In this document: piece by piece, positions 15,458-24,063 of the stretch
Layout: every line of letters begins with the position of its first letter
Numbering within the stretch: position 1 is the stretch's first letter
Source: Candidatus Thermoflexus tengchongensis
GTDB lineage: Bacteria > Chloroflexota > Anaerolineae > Thermoflexales > Thermoflexaceae
Assembly: GCA_016842085.1 (NCBI GenBank)
Contig: JAEVEX010000075.1
Span: 1-64,000 of the forward strand
Reading direction: 5' to 3'
DNA length: 64,000 nt
Position numbers and translations under genes: made by a program
The notes under the pieces: generated by a model
What the model saw: the letters and a program-made list of their open reading frames with translations, nothing else
Databases searched by the model: none
What the model was told of the DNA's origin: nothing

Positions 15458-17104
15458 TCACCCGCGCCGTCGCAACGGGCGAAGCCCCCACAACAGCCAC
15501 AACCCGCCGATCCCGAACAGCGCCCCGGCCAGCACAGGCTGCTGATTCGCGAACGCGAATAGCGCCAGCAGCACCCAGACGAACCCGGTGATCTGCCAGA
15601 CCAGCCGCTGAAACCCCTCCGCGATCAAAGCCAGCGTCTCCCGGGCCTCCGGGAACGTCACCTCCCAGCGGATCTCCCCGGCCAGGGAACGCTCGAGGAA
15701 GCGCCCCAGATCCCCGGGGATTCGCAGAAGCGGGCGCAGGATCTCGAGAGCCAGCTCGGCGAGAGACGGTGCCTCCTCTTCCAGCAGGCGACGGGCGAAG
15801 GGTTCCGCCTCGGTGAAGACGTTGAACCCCGGATCCAGACGGGTGACCAGACCCGCCAGGATCCCCAGGGTGCGCCCCAGGAGAAGGAATTCCTGGGGGA
15901 TTTGAAAAGGAAAGCGCTGGAGAAGCTCCCGGAACTCCAGGAATAACGCCTCCACCTCCGCCAGCGACCATTCCCGCAACTGCGCCATGGAAAGGCCCCA
16001 TATGTGGCTGAGCAGGCGTTCCACCGCCTGAGCGATCGCCTCCAGATCCGCTTCCGGCAACAGGAATCCCATGGCATGCATGGCCCGGACGATCCGCCAC
16101 GCGTCCCGGGTTCCCAGACCGATGGCGGCCTCCCGCAACCAGCGGCGGGCCTCTGGCGCGATCCGCCCCACCATGCCGAAGTCCACAAAGGTCAGCCGGA
16201 AGGGGCGACCCTCATCGGCGGTCGCCTCGCCGTCAAGGGGTTCGACAAAGAGATTGCCCGGATGGGGATCTGCATGGAAAAAGCCATCGTAGAAGACCTG
16301 CCGCAGATAGGTCTGGTAGAGCCGCCGGGCGACGGCCGTCCGGGAGATGCCCGCGGCTTCTATGGCGGCGAGATCCGTGATCTTGATCGCCGTCACATCT
16401 TCCAGGACCAGCACCCGCCGCCGGATATGGGACCAGAACGGCCGCGGGATGCGGACGCCCGGATCGTCCGCGAAGTTCCGGGCGAACTGCTCCGCATGCC
16501 GGGCCTCCGCCACGTAATCCAGTTCCATCCACAGCGTGCGAGCGAACTCCTGCAACAGACGGTCCAGATGGACCCGCCGGCGCAGGGGCGGATAAAGGGA
16601 AAGGATCCGCGCGACGGCGGTCAGGGCGGCCAGATCAGCGGCGAGCAGCCGCTCGATGCCCGGGCGCTGCACCTTCACCATCACCGGTGTCCCATCCGGA
16701 AGCCATGCCCGATGGACCTGCCCCAGGGAGGCCCCAGCGGTGGCCACGGGCTCAAAGGCCCGGAAGGCGGCCTCCACGGGTTGCCCCAGTTCCCTCTCGA
16801 GCAGGGGGCGGATCCGCTCGAAAGGCTCCGCTGGCACCTCATCCTGGAGCTGGGCCAGCTCCTCGGTGACGAAATCCGGCAGCAGATCCACCCGCGCGCT
16901 CAGGAACTGGCCCAGCTTGATCAGCGCACCGCCCAGCCGCACCGCCAGATCCCGGAACGCCGCTGCCCAACCCCGATAGCGCCGGGGCGCGGTCTCTCGC
17001 ACCCACGCCGGGCGCAGCCGTCGCAGGAGAAGTTCCCACACCATGACATGCACCAGCAATCGAAGGGCGAAACCCAGCACCCGAAAGAACCGCACATATC
17101 CCAT
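15458..17104 (-). CDS. UbiB/ABC1-family atypical kinase
   Basis: 548 residues. The ABC1 hallmarks are present: KxGQ as KLGQ at 63-66, the alanine-rich nucleotide loop AGASLGQ at 123-129, catalytic lysine in VKVQ at 144, ExD in ELDYVAEARHAEQF, HADPHPGN, and the metal-binding DFG in DFGMVG. The C-terminus has two membrane helices, placing it at the inner face of the membrane. The family hydrolyses ATP and supports isoprenoid quinone handling. No quinone biosynthesis genes lie nearby. ATG 17104 follows a GAGGG site eight bases upstream; an upstream in-frame start would add 22 poorly conserved residues. Confidence 0.88.
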   Translation of the reverse strand: MGYVRFFRVLGFALRLLVHVMVWELLLRRLRPAWVRETAPRRYRGWAAAFRDLAVRLGGALIKLGQFLSARVDLLPDFVTEELAQLQDEVPAEPFERIRPLLERELGQPVEAAFRAFEPVATAGASLGQVHRAWLPDGTPVMVKVQRPGIERLLAADLAALTAVARILSLYPPLRRRVHLDRLLQEFARTLWMELDYVAEARHAEQFARNFADDPGVRIPRPFWSHIRRRVLVLEDVTAIKITDLAAIEAAGISRTAVARRLYQTYLRQVFYDGFFHADPHPGNLFVEPLDGEATADEGRPFRLTFVDFGMVGRIAPEARRWLREAAIGLGTRDAWRIVRAMHAMGFLLPEADLEAIAQAVERLLSHIWGLSMAQLREWSLAEVEALFLEFRELLQRFPFQIPQEFLLLGRTLGILAGLVTRLDPGFNVFTEAEPFARRLLEEEAPSLAELALEILRPLLRIPGDLGRFLERSLAGEIRWEVTFPEARETLALIAEGFQRLVWQITGFVWVLLALFAFANQQPVLAGALFGIGGLWLLWGLRPLRRRG

Positions 17105-17255
17105 GGGGATCCCTCGCCTCCGGGCGTTCCACACCCCTGAATTCTGGCCCAGCGGAAGAACCCCAGGCAAACCTGTCTGATAGAAAATAAGGGGTAGCGG
17201 GGCGGTCGGTGAAGCGGCCCGCCCTGCGATCTCCTAACCCCTCCGGGAGCCCTGT

Positions 17256-18464
17256 ATGGAGATTCCTGTTCCATCCGCCCGTCTTTATCTGAAGCCGGAG
17301 CACGACCGGCCGGTCCGTCGTCATCACCCCTGGATCTTCTCGGGAGCCCTGGGCCGCCTGGAGGGTCCGGTGGAGGATGGCGGCCTGGTGGAGGTCTTCG
17401 CCTTCGAGGGCGAATGGCTCGCCCGGGGCTATCTCAACCGGCGCTCCCAGATCCTGGTCCGCCTGCTCACCTGGGATCCCCAGGAGGCGATCGATGCGTC
17501 CTTCTGGCGGCAGCGCCTGGAGCGGGCGGCCCGGGCCCGCCAGGCGCTCCGCCTGGAGGAGCGGACCACCGCCTATCGCCTGGTTTTCGCCGAGAGCGAC
17601 GGGCTGCCCGGGCTCATCATCGACCGTTACAACGATTTCCTGGTTCTCCAGTCCCTCACGATGGGGATCGAACGCTGGAAACCCTTCCTCGTCCGCTTGC
17701 TCCAGGAGCTGTTCCAGCCCCGGGGGATCTACGAGCGAAGCGACGTGGACGTGCGGGAGAAGGAAGGGCTGCCGCCCCGATGCGGGCTCCTGACGGGCGA
17801 GGCCCCGCCGGATCGGCTGGTCATCTCCGAGCATGGGCTTCGCTTCTACGTGGATCTGCGACGGGGGCACAAGACCGGCTTCTATCTGGATCAGCGGGAG
17901 AACCGTCACCGGGCGGCTGCCTATCTCAACGGCGCGGAGGAAGTCCTCAACGCCTTCTCCTACACCGGCGCCTTCGCCGTCTATGCCCTGGCCGCTGGAG
18001 CCCGGCAGGTGGTGAATGTGGATACCTCCGGGGAAGCGCTGCAGCTGGCCCTCGAGAATGCCCGGCTGAACGGCTTCGATCCGGGACGGGTGGAAAACGT
18101 GGAGGGGGACGCCTTTCAGGTGCTGCGACGCTTCGTCGCTGCCGGGCGGCGGTTCGATGCCGTGATCCTGGACCCTCCGAAGTTCGCCTACGCTCAGGCT
18201 CACCTGAACCGCGCGGCCCGCGGTTACAAGGACATCAATCTCCAGGCCCTGCGCCTGATCCGGCCCGGCGGTCTGCTGATCACCTTCTCGTGCTCCGGCC
18301 TGGTTTCCCCGGAGCTCTTTCAGAAGATCGTCTTCGCCGCCGCCGAGGACGCGGGGCGGGAGGTCCAGATCCTGGAGAAGCTCTCCCAGGGCCCGGATCA
18401 CCCCATCCGCCTTTCCTTCCCTGAATCCGAATATCTCAAAGGCCTGATCTGCCGGGTCTGGTGA
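17256..18464 (+). CDS. rlmI: 23S rRNA (cytosine-C5)-methyltransferase, RlmI-type
   Basis: 402 residues: N-terminal PUA domain (about 10-85, with HHPWIFSGA and ARGYLNRRSQI), a central RlmI-like linker, and a class I Rossmann methyltransferase. The motifs NAFSYTGAFAVYAL (SAM binding), LDPPKF near 306 and FSCSG near 343 are those of the RlmI/RsmB-like m5C enzymes; in E. coli RlmI modifies C1962 of 23S rRNA. RGHKTGFYLDQRENR is also diagnostic. GGGAG lies before ATG. The target position is inferred from the family. Confidence 0.88.
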   Translation: MEIPVPSARLYLKPEHDRPVRRHHPWIFSGALGRLEGPVEDGGLVEVFAFEGEWLARGYLNRRSQILVRLLTWDPQEAIDASFWRQRLERAARARQALRLEERTTAYRLVFAESDGLPGLIIDRYNDFLVLQSLTMGIERWKPFLVRLLQELFQPRGIYERSDVDVREKEGLPPRCGLLTGEAPPDRLVISEHGLRFYVDLRRGHKTGFYLDQRENRHRAAAYLNGAEEVLNAFSYTGAFAVYALAAGARQVVNVDTSGEALQLALENARLNGFDPGRVENVEGDAFQVLRRFVAAGRRFDAVILDPPKFAYAQAHLNRAARGYKDINLQALRLIRPGGLLITFSCSGLVSPELFQKIVFAAAEDAGREVQILEKLSQGPDHPIRLSFPESEYLKGLICRVW

Positions 18465-18507
18465 AGCGCCCGGGCCACGTCATGCCGCGCCATGCGGAGC
18501 CTTCCGG

Positions 18508-18515
18508 TATAAAAT
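18508..18515 (+). promoter_or_regulatory. -10 element upstream of Uma2 pair
   Basis: TATAAAAT stands about 33 bases before the ATG at 18548 and looks like a -10 box. The -35 is not clear. Confidence 0.4.
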
Positions 18516-18547
18516 GGGAACAGCAACGATGGAGAAGGGAGGCCGGG

Positions 18548-19120
18548 ATGGGTGTGGCGCTTCCCCTGCGCCGGTTCACGGTGGAGGAATATCACCGGCT
18601 GGCCGAGGCTGGTATTCTCACCGAAGACGATCGCGTGGAGCTCATCGAAGGAGAACTGGTGAAAATGAGTCCCATCGGCAGCCGGCACGCCGCCTGTGTT
18701 CGCCGCCTCGCGGACTGGTTCTTCACACATCATGGCCATCGCTTCTTGGTGAGCGTCCAGGATCCGATCTCCCTCGGCCCCTATTCGGAGCCGCAGCCGG
18801 ATCTGGCGCTGTTGCGGCCGCGGGCGGATTTCTACGCCTCGGCCCACCCCGGGCCTTCGGATGTGCTGCTGGTCATCGAGGTGGCGGAGTCCTCCGCCGA
18901 TTACGACCGGGAGCACAAGCTCCCCCTCTACGGCCGGGCGGGCATCCCGGAAGCCTGGGTGGTGGATCTGAGCCGGGGGGAAGTGGTGGTGGGGCGGGAT
19001 CCCTCCCCCGAAGGCTACCGGACGGTCCGGATCGCCCGGCGGGGCGAAACCCTCTCCCCCCTCGCCTTCCCCGACCTCGCCCTCCCCGTTGAGGAGATCC
19101 TGGGAGGAGGCGCGGAATGA
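18548..19120 (+). CDS. Uma2 family (DUF820) PD-(D/E)XK endonuclease, copy 1
   Basis: 190 residues. FTVEEYHRLAEAGILTEDDR followed by VELIEGELVKM is the Uma2 N-terminus. The nuclease core is present with the acidic and lysine residues in PQPDLALLRP and VLLVIEVAESSADYDREHKL (Asp, Glu-x-Ala and Lys). The family is greatly expanded in cyanobacteria and Chloroflexota; the biological role is unsettled. ATG 18548 has GGGAGG upstream. The gene overlaps the next Uma2 gene by four bases (ATGA). Its 3' half is almost identical in DNA to that of copy 2. Confidence 0.88.
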   Translation: MGVALPLRRFTVEEYHRLAEAGILTEDDRVELIEGELVKMSPIGSRHAACVRRLADWFFTHHGHRFLVSVQDPISLGPYSEPQPDLALLRPRADFYASAHPGPSDVLLVIEVAESSADYDREHKLPLYGRAGIPEAWVVDLSRGEVVVGRDPSPEGYRTVRIARRGETLSPLAFPDLALPVEEILGGGAE

Positions 19121-19677
19121 TCCCATCGGTGATGGTCCGCAAGTTCACGGTGGAAGAATATCATCGGCTGGCGAAGGCGGGTATCCTCACCGAAGACGAT
19201 CGCGTGGAGCTCATCGAAGGAGTCTTGTTTCAGATGCCTCCCATCGGCAGCGCGCACGCTGGAAGCGTCGATCGCCTGACCATGCGGCTGGCGCCCGCCC
19301 TCCAGGGGCGGTGCATCGTTCGCGTGCAAAGCCCCATCCGTCTGGGTCCTTATTCGGAGCCGCAGCCGGATCTCACGCTGTTGCGGCCGCGGGCGGATTT
19401 CTATGCCTCCGCCCACCCCGGGCCTTCGGATGTGCTGCTGGTCATCGAGGTGGCGGAGTCCTCCGCCGACTACGACCGGGAGCACAAGCTCCCCCTCTAC
19501 GGTCAGGCGGGCATCCCGGAAGCCTGGGTGGTGGATCTGGCCCGGGGGGAAGTGGTGGTGGGGCGGGATCCCTCCCCCGAAGGCTACCGGACGGTCCGGA
19601 TCGCCCGGCGGGGCGAAACCCTCTCCCCCCTCGCCTTCCCCGACCTCGCCCTCCCCGTTGAGGAGATCCTGGGGTAA
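19117..19677 (+). CDS. Uma2 family (DUF820) PD-(D/E)XK endonuclease, copy 2
   Basis: 186 residues, a tandem paralogue of the preceding gene, with the same active-site layout (PQPDLTLLRP, VIEVAESSADYDREHKL). The N-terminal third differs clearly from copy 1 (for example MPPIGSAHAGSVDRLTMRLA), whereas the C-terminal half differs by only about ten bases over some 320, and 131 bases (18974-19104 and 19543-19673) are identical. This pattern suggests gene conversion after an older duplication. The gene is translationally coupled to copy 1 and ends 13 bases from a convergent gene. Confidence 0.88.
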   Translation: MIPSVMVRKFTVEEYHRLAKAGILTEDDRVELIEGVLFQMPPIGSAHAGSVDRLTMRLAPALQGRCIVRVQSPIRLGPYSEPQPDLTLLRPRADFYASAHPGPSDVLLVIEVAESSADYDREHKLPLYGQAGIPEAWVVDLARGEVVVGRDPSPEGYRTVRIARRGETLSPLAFPDLALPVEEILG

Positions 19678-19689
19678 GCGGATGGCGGA

Positions 19690-20949
19690 TCACACGCGGT
19701 GGACGGTGATCCGGCGGAGTGCTTCCAGGAACCGATCGATCTCCTCCAGTGTGTTGTAATGCAGCGCGCCCACGCGCACCAGTCCCCCCTGCCCTTCCAC
19801 GCCGAGACGCTCCGTCACTCCCAGCGCGTAGAAATTCCCATCCCACCCATAGATCCCCTCCCGCCCCAGCGCCTCCGCGATCTCCCGGGGATGCCGGCCG
19901 CGAATCCGGAAAGAGACGGTGGGCACCCGCTCCGCCCAGCGGGCCATCGTGCGGATGCCGTAGATGGTGAGGCCGGGGATCTCCTCCAGTCCTTCCAGCA
20001 GCCGCGCACACAGCGCCCGCTCATGTTCCCGGATTTTCTCCATAGCGGCGCGGATCGCGGCGCGTCGGGAGGGATCCGCTGGACTTCCGAAGCGTCGGCC
20101 GATATCCGCCAGATAGTCGATGGCGGCGATCAGCCCGGCCAGCCCCTCATGGTTTTGCGTTCCCGTTTCAAAGGCCTCAGGCGGATGATCCGGCGCCGGG
20201 CGCACTTTATAAGGGCGGAGCGCCATCAGCCGATCCCTTCGGCCGTAAAGGATCCCCACATGGGGACCGAAGAACTTGTAGGCGGAGCAGACCAGGAAGT
20301 CGCAGCCCAGCTCCTGCACATCGATCAAGAGATGAGGCGCGGCGTGCACCGCGTCCACGTAGACCCAGGCACCGGCCGCATGGGCCATCTCGATGATGCG
20401 GCGCACCGGGTTCACGGTGCCCAGGGCATTGGAAGCATAGCCCACAGCCACCAGGCGGGTGCGCTCGGAGAGCGCCCGGGCCAGCCCCTCCAGATCCAGC
20501 GTGCCGTCTTCCGGGTGGAAATCCACCCAGCGGATGATCGCGCCGCGTTCCTCCAGGGCCAGCCAGGGCGCGACGTTGGCATCGTGATCCAGCCGGGTGA
20601 CCACGATCTCGTCCCCGGGGCGCAGCGTCCGACCGATCGCCCGGCTGATCTGGAAGGTCAGCGTGGTCATGTTTGGGCCGAAGACGATCTCCTCCGGCGA
20701 GGCGCCCACCAGATCCGCAGCAGCCTCCCGGGCCCCGGCGATCAGCGCATCGACCCGTCGGCTGGTGGGGAAGGCCCCGTGAGTGTTGGCGTTCGCTTCC
20801 ACCATCGCCCGGGCCATCGCCTCGATCACGCGCCGGGGCACCTGGGATCCCCCCGGCCCATCCAGGAACACCGGGATCTTCCCCTCGATCTCCTCCCCGA
20901 GGGCGGGGAACTCCTTCCGGATCTCCCACACCCATTCCGCAGTGGTCAT
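19690..20949 (-). CDS. Cysteine desulfurase-like PLP enzyme (VC1184 type)
   Basis: 419 residues of the class V aminotransferase fold. The cofactor lysine is K225 in SAYKFFGPH. D199 and H202 in VDAVHAAPH are the usual pyridine-nitrogen and ring-stacking residues. Substrate-loop features such as NANTHGAFPTSRR fit the cysteine desulfurase-like subgroup exemplified by VC1184. No iron-sulfur or thio-modification genes lie nearby, and I see no obvious mobile catalytic cysteine loop, so it may act on another substrate such as an isopenicillin-epimerase-like amino acid. AAGGAGG precedes ATG. Confidence 0.82.
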   Translation of the reverse strand: MTTAEWVWEIRKEFPALGEEIEGKIPVFLDGPGGSQVPRRVIEAMARAMVEANANTHGAFPTSRRVDALIAGAREAAADLVGASPEEIVFGPNMTTLTFQISRAIGRTLRPGDEIVVTRLDHDANVAPWLALEERGAIIRWVDFHPEDGTLDLEGLARALSERTRLVAVGYASNALGTVNPVRRIIEMAHAAGAWVYVDAVHAAPHLLIDVQELGCDFLVCSAYKFFGPHVGILYGRRDRLMALRPYKVRPAPDHPPEAFETGTQNHEGLAGLIAAIDYLADIGRRFGSPADPSRRAAIRAAMEKIREHERALCARLLEGLEEIPGLTIYGIRTMARWAERVPTVSFRIRGRHPREIAEALGREGIYGWDGNFYALGVTERLGVEGQGGLVRVGALHYNTLEEIDRFLEALRRITVHRV

Positions 20950-21008
20950 CTCGGGACCTCCTTATGGGAATTGATCCTCGGGCTTCGAGAACAGTGGTCC
21001 TGCATCGC

Positions 21009-22352
21009 CTACGAGCCCGGAGGGCCTCCGTCAAAGGGCCCTTGCCGGAGGAGGCCCTGGATCAGCAGTTCCAGCCGCCCGAGGGCCCGAATGGGAAAGA
21101 TGAGCTGGCCCAGCCAGAGATCCTCGAGAGGAACCGGCCCCATGTGCGGCACATCGCCAAACCCATAGCGGGCCAGCAGGATCAGGTTCCAGGCCACAGC
21201 GACCCCGCTGAGGGCGAGAACCGGCCGCATCCCCCAGCGGGCCCGCGCGGCCTCGTAAAGCGCAGTGAGCCCGAGGGCGAACCCCGCGAACAAACCGGTC
21301 AGCAGCCGCGGTCCGAAAGCCGCCGCTCCGGACCAGGCGCTCCACGAGCCGACGATATAGATCTGGGCGCCGGTTTGCGCCAGGATGAAATGGGCCCATC
21401 GGGGACAGGCGCGCCGGAGCGGCCCGATCAGGCCCAGCAGCGCGAAGGCGGCGATGGGGGTCCAGAGGAAAAGCCCCCGGTTTGTGGAGAACAACACCTC
21501 CAGCAGGTGCGGGGCGCGCCCGTCGAAGGATCCCGCCCCCGCGATCCCGTAGGGATTTCCCACCACCCACTGCCCGAACACCACCCGCCAGACGATCATC
21601 TGGGGCAGGAAGCCGACCCCCGCCCCGATCCCCAGGGCCGCCAGCCGGGAAAGCCCTTCGCGGGGCGCCCGGCGAAGCCTCGCCAGATCCTCCAGCGCCG
21701 GCCAGATCAGCAAAGAGGCGTTCTGATAGCGAACGGTGGCCGCCAGCCCGCCGATCAGCCCCAGCCGCAGCCGGGCCCCACCGGTAGGCGTGTTCGTCCG
21801 GGCCCATTCCCACAAAAACACGGCGTTCACAAAGAAGTCCACCGCGTGGGCCATAAAGGGATGAGCGGACATATAGAACACCAGCGGCGAGGCCAGCCAT
21901 GCTGTCAGCACCCCTCCCAGGGCGCAGGCCGGCGAAGCGATCCGGCGGGCCATCATCCGGAGCAGCTCCAGGCCGATGAGCGCATAGAGGGCGGACCCCA
22001 GCGCGCTCATGATCCGATAGGGCGCGCTGTAGCCATCGGGCTCCCAGGGGATCCCCAGGGCGTTCCCCAGGTGGACGATGAGGTGAGCGGTCATGAAGAA
22101 CGGTGACCATAGCAGCGCCGGTCCAACCGGCCATTCGTTGATCCGATATCCGGTGGGCGACCGCCCACGCTCTTTCCCATATCCGAAGTGAGCGAATTCC
22201 TCGCTGACGTCCAGGCTGTGGCGAATCACGGCCGCGCGCAGCCAGGCGTAATACGCGACGGTATCCATCCCATGCAGCTGCGGGCGAAAAAGGAGCAGGA
22301 GGATCCCAAGCCAGACGCCGGCGAGAATGGCCCGATGATGGCTCTCCTTCAT
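21009..22352 (-). CDS. Polytopic membrane protein, GT39-like
   Basis: 447 residues with about ten hydrophobic segments. The first loop carries GMDTVAYYAWLRAAVIRHSL and later RINEWPVGPALLWSPFF, the layout of lipid-linked-sugar-dependent mannosyl- and arabinosyltransferase-like proteins of the GT-C fold. ATG 22352 has a GGAGGAGG site and overlaps the stop of the upstream gene by four bases. It probably transfers a sugar from a polyprenyl donor on the outer face. The acceptor is unknown. Confidence 0.65.
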   Translation of the reverse strand: MKESHHRAILAGVWLGILLLLFRPQLHGMDTVAYYAWLRAAVIRHSLDVSEEFAHFGYGKERGRSPTGYRINEWPVGPALLWSPFFMTAHLIVHLGNALGIPWEPDGYSAPYRIMSALGSALYALIGLELLRMMARRIASPACALGGVLTAWLASPLVFYMSAHPFMAHAVDFFVNAVFLWEWARTNTPTGGARLRLGLIGGLAATVRYQNASLLIWPALEDLARLRRAPREGLSRLAALGIGAGVGFLPQMIVWRVVFGQWVVGNPYGIAGAGSFDGRAPHLLEVLFSTNRGLFLWTPIAAFALLGLIGPLRRACPRWAHFILAQTGAQIYIVGSWSAWSGAAAFGPRLLTGLFAGFALGLTALYEAARARWGMRPVLALSGVAVAWNLILLARYGFGDVPHMGPVPLEDLWLGQLIFPIRALGRLELLIQGLLRQGPFDGGPPGS

Positions 22353-23545
22353 GGGGCTCGCCTCCTCCCGATCTCCCGGGCCAGCAGGATCCACAGCCCC
22401 AGCGCGCCCAGCGTCCCCAGATCCAGCAGAGGCGTCCACCCGACGAAGGCATGCCAGGCCAGCCCCCAGAGGGCAACCGCGCCGGCGCTAACCGCCAGGG
22501 TGGCATTCCAGATCCGGGAACGTTGGCCAGCCTGGCGGAGCAGCGCCCCGAGAGCCAGGCTGAGCATAACGCCGTGATGATACCATGTGCCTGGGTTGAC
22601 CAGAAAGACGGCGGCCGTCACCCACGCCGCCCGGTCCTCCAGGGGTTCCCGGGGCGTTCCGGGCCGGCCCAGGCCGGCCAGGGTGAGGAGAACGATTGCC
22701 CCGGCCAGGGCCCCGCCGATCCATCGGGCTGCCGCTGGCGCATCGATCGGCGCGAATCCGTAGGGATGGTGGGTCAACCAGCGGATGGCCATAGAGGGCA
22801 GGTTCTGGGCCGGCGGATAAGCGCCGCCGGCACTGGCCATCGGCGCTCGAAGGAACTCCAGGGCGGGCACCCCGAAGACCAGGACGCTCATGCCCAGGGA
22901 GAGCGCGATCCCCAGCGCCAGCCCCCGCAGCACCCGCCATCGACCCTCCCAGAGCAGGAGGCCGGCCACCCCAATGGCCAGCGGCTTCAACATCAGGCTC
23001 ATCCCCAGCAGGAACCCTCCCCTTCCCTCCCGCCCCTGTCGGATCGTCTGGAGGGCGAGGACGGCGAGCAGAACGACCACCGGATTGACCTGGCCGGCGT
23101 AGAGGCTGACCAGGAACGGTGGGAAGAGCCCCACGCTCATCCGGATCAGCGCTCGCTGTTGGGGACGACCCGGTTCACCGAAGAGACACGCCAGGGCCTC
23201 TGCCGTCAGCAGCGCGCCCATGGCCTGGAGGAAAATCCAAAGCCCCAGCCCCCGGTCGGGAAGCGTCAGCATGGGGAGGACCAGCAGCGCGGTGAGCGGG
23301 GGATAGCGATAGGGCGGCGCGTAGCGCTCAAACCCCAGGGCCGCAGCGGCCCGCGCGTAGTCGGTTTCGTCCCACTGATAGATGTTCTCCCCGCGCTGGA
23401 ACCCCCAGGCGGCCATCACATAAGGGGGATAATCCACGGGCGAATGGCGCAGGAGGATCCACACCCCCGCGGCGGCGTAAAATAGAATGAGGGCGATCCG
23501 GCTGAGGATCTCCCCGTGAAAGAGGATGGAATGGATGCCCCTCAT
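22349..23545 (-). CDS. GT87-family (DUF2029) membrane glycosyltransferase
   Basis: 398 residues with about ten membrane helices. HSPVDYPPYVMAAWGFQRGE followed by YAPPYRYPPLTAL, together with LYAGQVNPVVVLL and LMLKPLAIGVAGLLLWEGR, are typical of the GT87/DUF2029 group related to polyprenol-phosphate-mannose-dependent alpha-mannosyltransferases. The start is uncertain: ATG 23545 or GTG 23569. Co-directional and overlapping (ATGA) with the GT39-like gene, so the pair likely builds or decorates one glycolipid or cell-surface glycan. Confidence 0.75.
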   Translation of the reverse strand: MRGIHSILFHGEILSRIALILFYAAAGVWILLRHSPVDYPPYVMAAWGFQRGENIYQWDETDYARAAAALGFERYAPPYRYPPLTALLVLPMLTLPDRGLGLWIFLQAMGALLTAEALACLFGEPGRPQQRALIRMSVGLFPPFLVSLYAGQVNPVVVLLAVLALQTIRQGREGRGGFLLGMSLMLKPLAIGVAGLLLWEGRWRVLRGLALGIALSLGMSVLVFGVPALEFLRAPMASAGGAYPPAQNLPSMAIRWLTHHPYGFAPIDAPAAARWIGGALAGAIVLLTLAGLGRPGTPREPLEDRAAWVTAAVFLVNPGTWYHHGVMLSLALGALLRQAGQRSRIWNATLAVSAGAVALWGLAWHAFVGWTPLLDLGTLGALGLWILLAREIGRRRAP

Positions 23546-23602
23546 CGCAGGAGCGCTCCCTTCTTTCACCTCGCTGCGCTTCGCTCAGGCCGGCACGCGG
23601 CG

Positions 23603-23755
23603 TCAGCGTGCTTTCGCCAGCGGAAGCCACACCGTCACCCGGGTTCCCTTTCCCGCCTCGCTGTCTATCGTGATCCTCCCTCCGTGTCCTTCAACGATCT
23701 CTTTCACCACGGCCAGCCCGATCCCCATCCCTCCGAGGCGTCGCGTGGTGCTTCC
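23603..23755 (-). pseudogene. Histidine kinase remnant (C-terminal ATPase G2 box)
   Basis: On the reverse strand the frame ending with TGA at 23603 reads [20 protein letters not shown], then [20 protein letters not shown] and VWLPLAKAR. This is an excellent match to the last 50 residues of a sensor histidine kinase (G2 box GMGIGLA and the strand following EGHGGRI). A stop codon lies about ten codons further upstream, and the H box, N box and sensor parts are absent. It is a gene remnant, presumably left by deletion before the glycosyltransferase genes. Confidence 0.75.
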
Positions 23756-23880
23756 ATTCCTGACCTTCCGATCCAATGAGCACCCTCAGGCCTCCCTCAG
23801 GCACCGGGGAAGTCCGAGCAGCATGGGCTTCTCTGGCTCGGATGCTTTTATGAATGATATTACAACCAGCATCCTGGCAT

Positions 23881-23921
23881 GCCCGATGGGGCTCCTGCCC
23901 CGGTCATGGGCCCCATCGGGC
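23881..23921. promoter_or_regulatory. 12-bp perfect inverted repeat upstream of ppdK
   Basis: GCCCGATGGGGC at 23881-23892 and GCCCCATCGGGC at 23910-23921 are exact complements around a 17-base loop. It is about 60 bases before the ppdK -35 box. It could end a transcript entering from the left or be a regulator site. Confidence 0.4.
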
Positions 23922-23977
23922 AACCCATTTGTGAAAAATTTCACTCATTGGCCCCAGCGAAAGGGAGGGGCATCCGG

Positions 23978-24006
23978 TTGCTGAAATCCGCTACATGTCC
24001 TATCAT
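23978..24006 (+). promoter_or_regulatory. ppdK promoter
   Basis: TTGCTG at 23978-23983, exactly 17 bases, then TATCAT at 24001-24006. The marR promoter at 57917-57945 has the same -10 sequence and spacing. Predicted leader is about 50 bases with AGGAGGA before the ATG at 24064. Confidence 0.6.
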
Positions 24007-24063
24007 TTTCTTTTGAAACCTGTTGCCAGCATACCCCGATCCAGCCTCACAGGAGGAAGCGGG

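Larger units (their letters stand above)
23546..24063. other. Intergenic stretch with kinase remnant, hairpin and ppdK promoter
   Basis: 518 bases without an intact gene. From left to right it contains a histidine-kinase C-terminal remnant on the reverse strand, about 90 unremarkable bases, a strong 12-bp inverted repeat and the ppdK promoter and leader. Confidence 0.6.

Noticed and set aside
16839-18401. 520-codon reverse-strand open frame across the UbiB/RlmI boundary
   Set aside because: It covers most of rlmI in antisense and has no domain; RlmI is certain.
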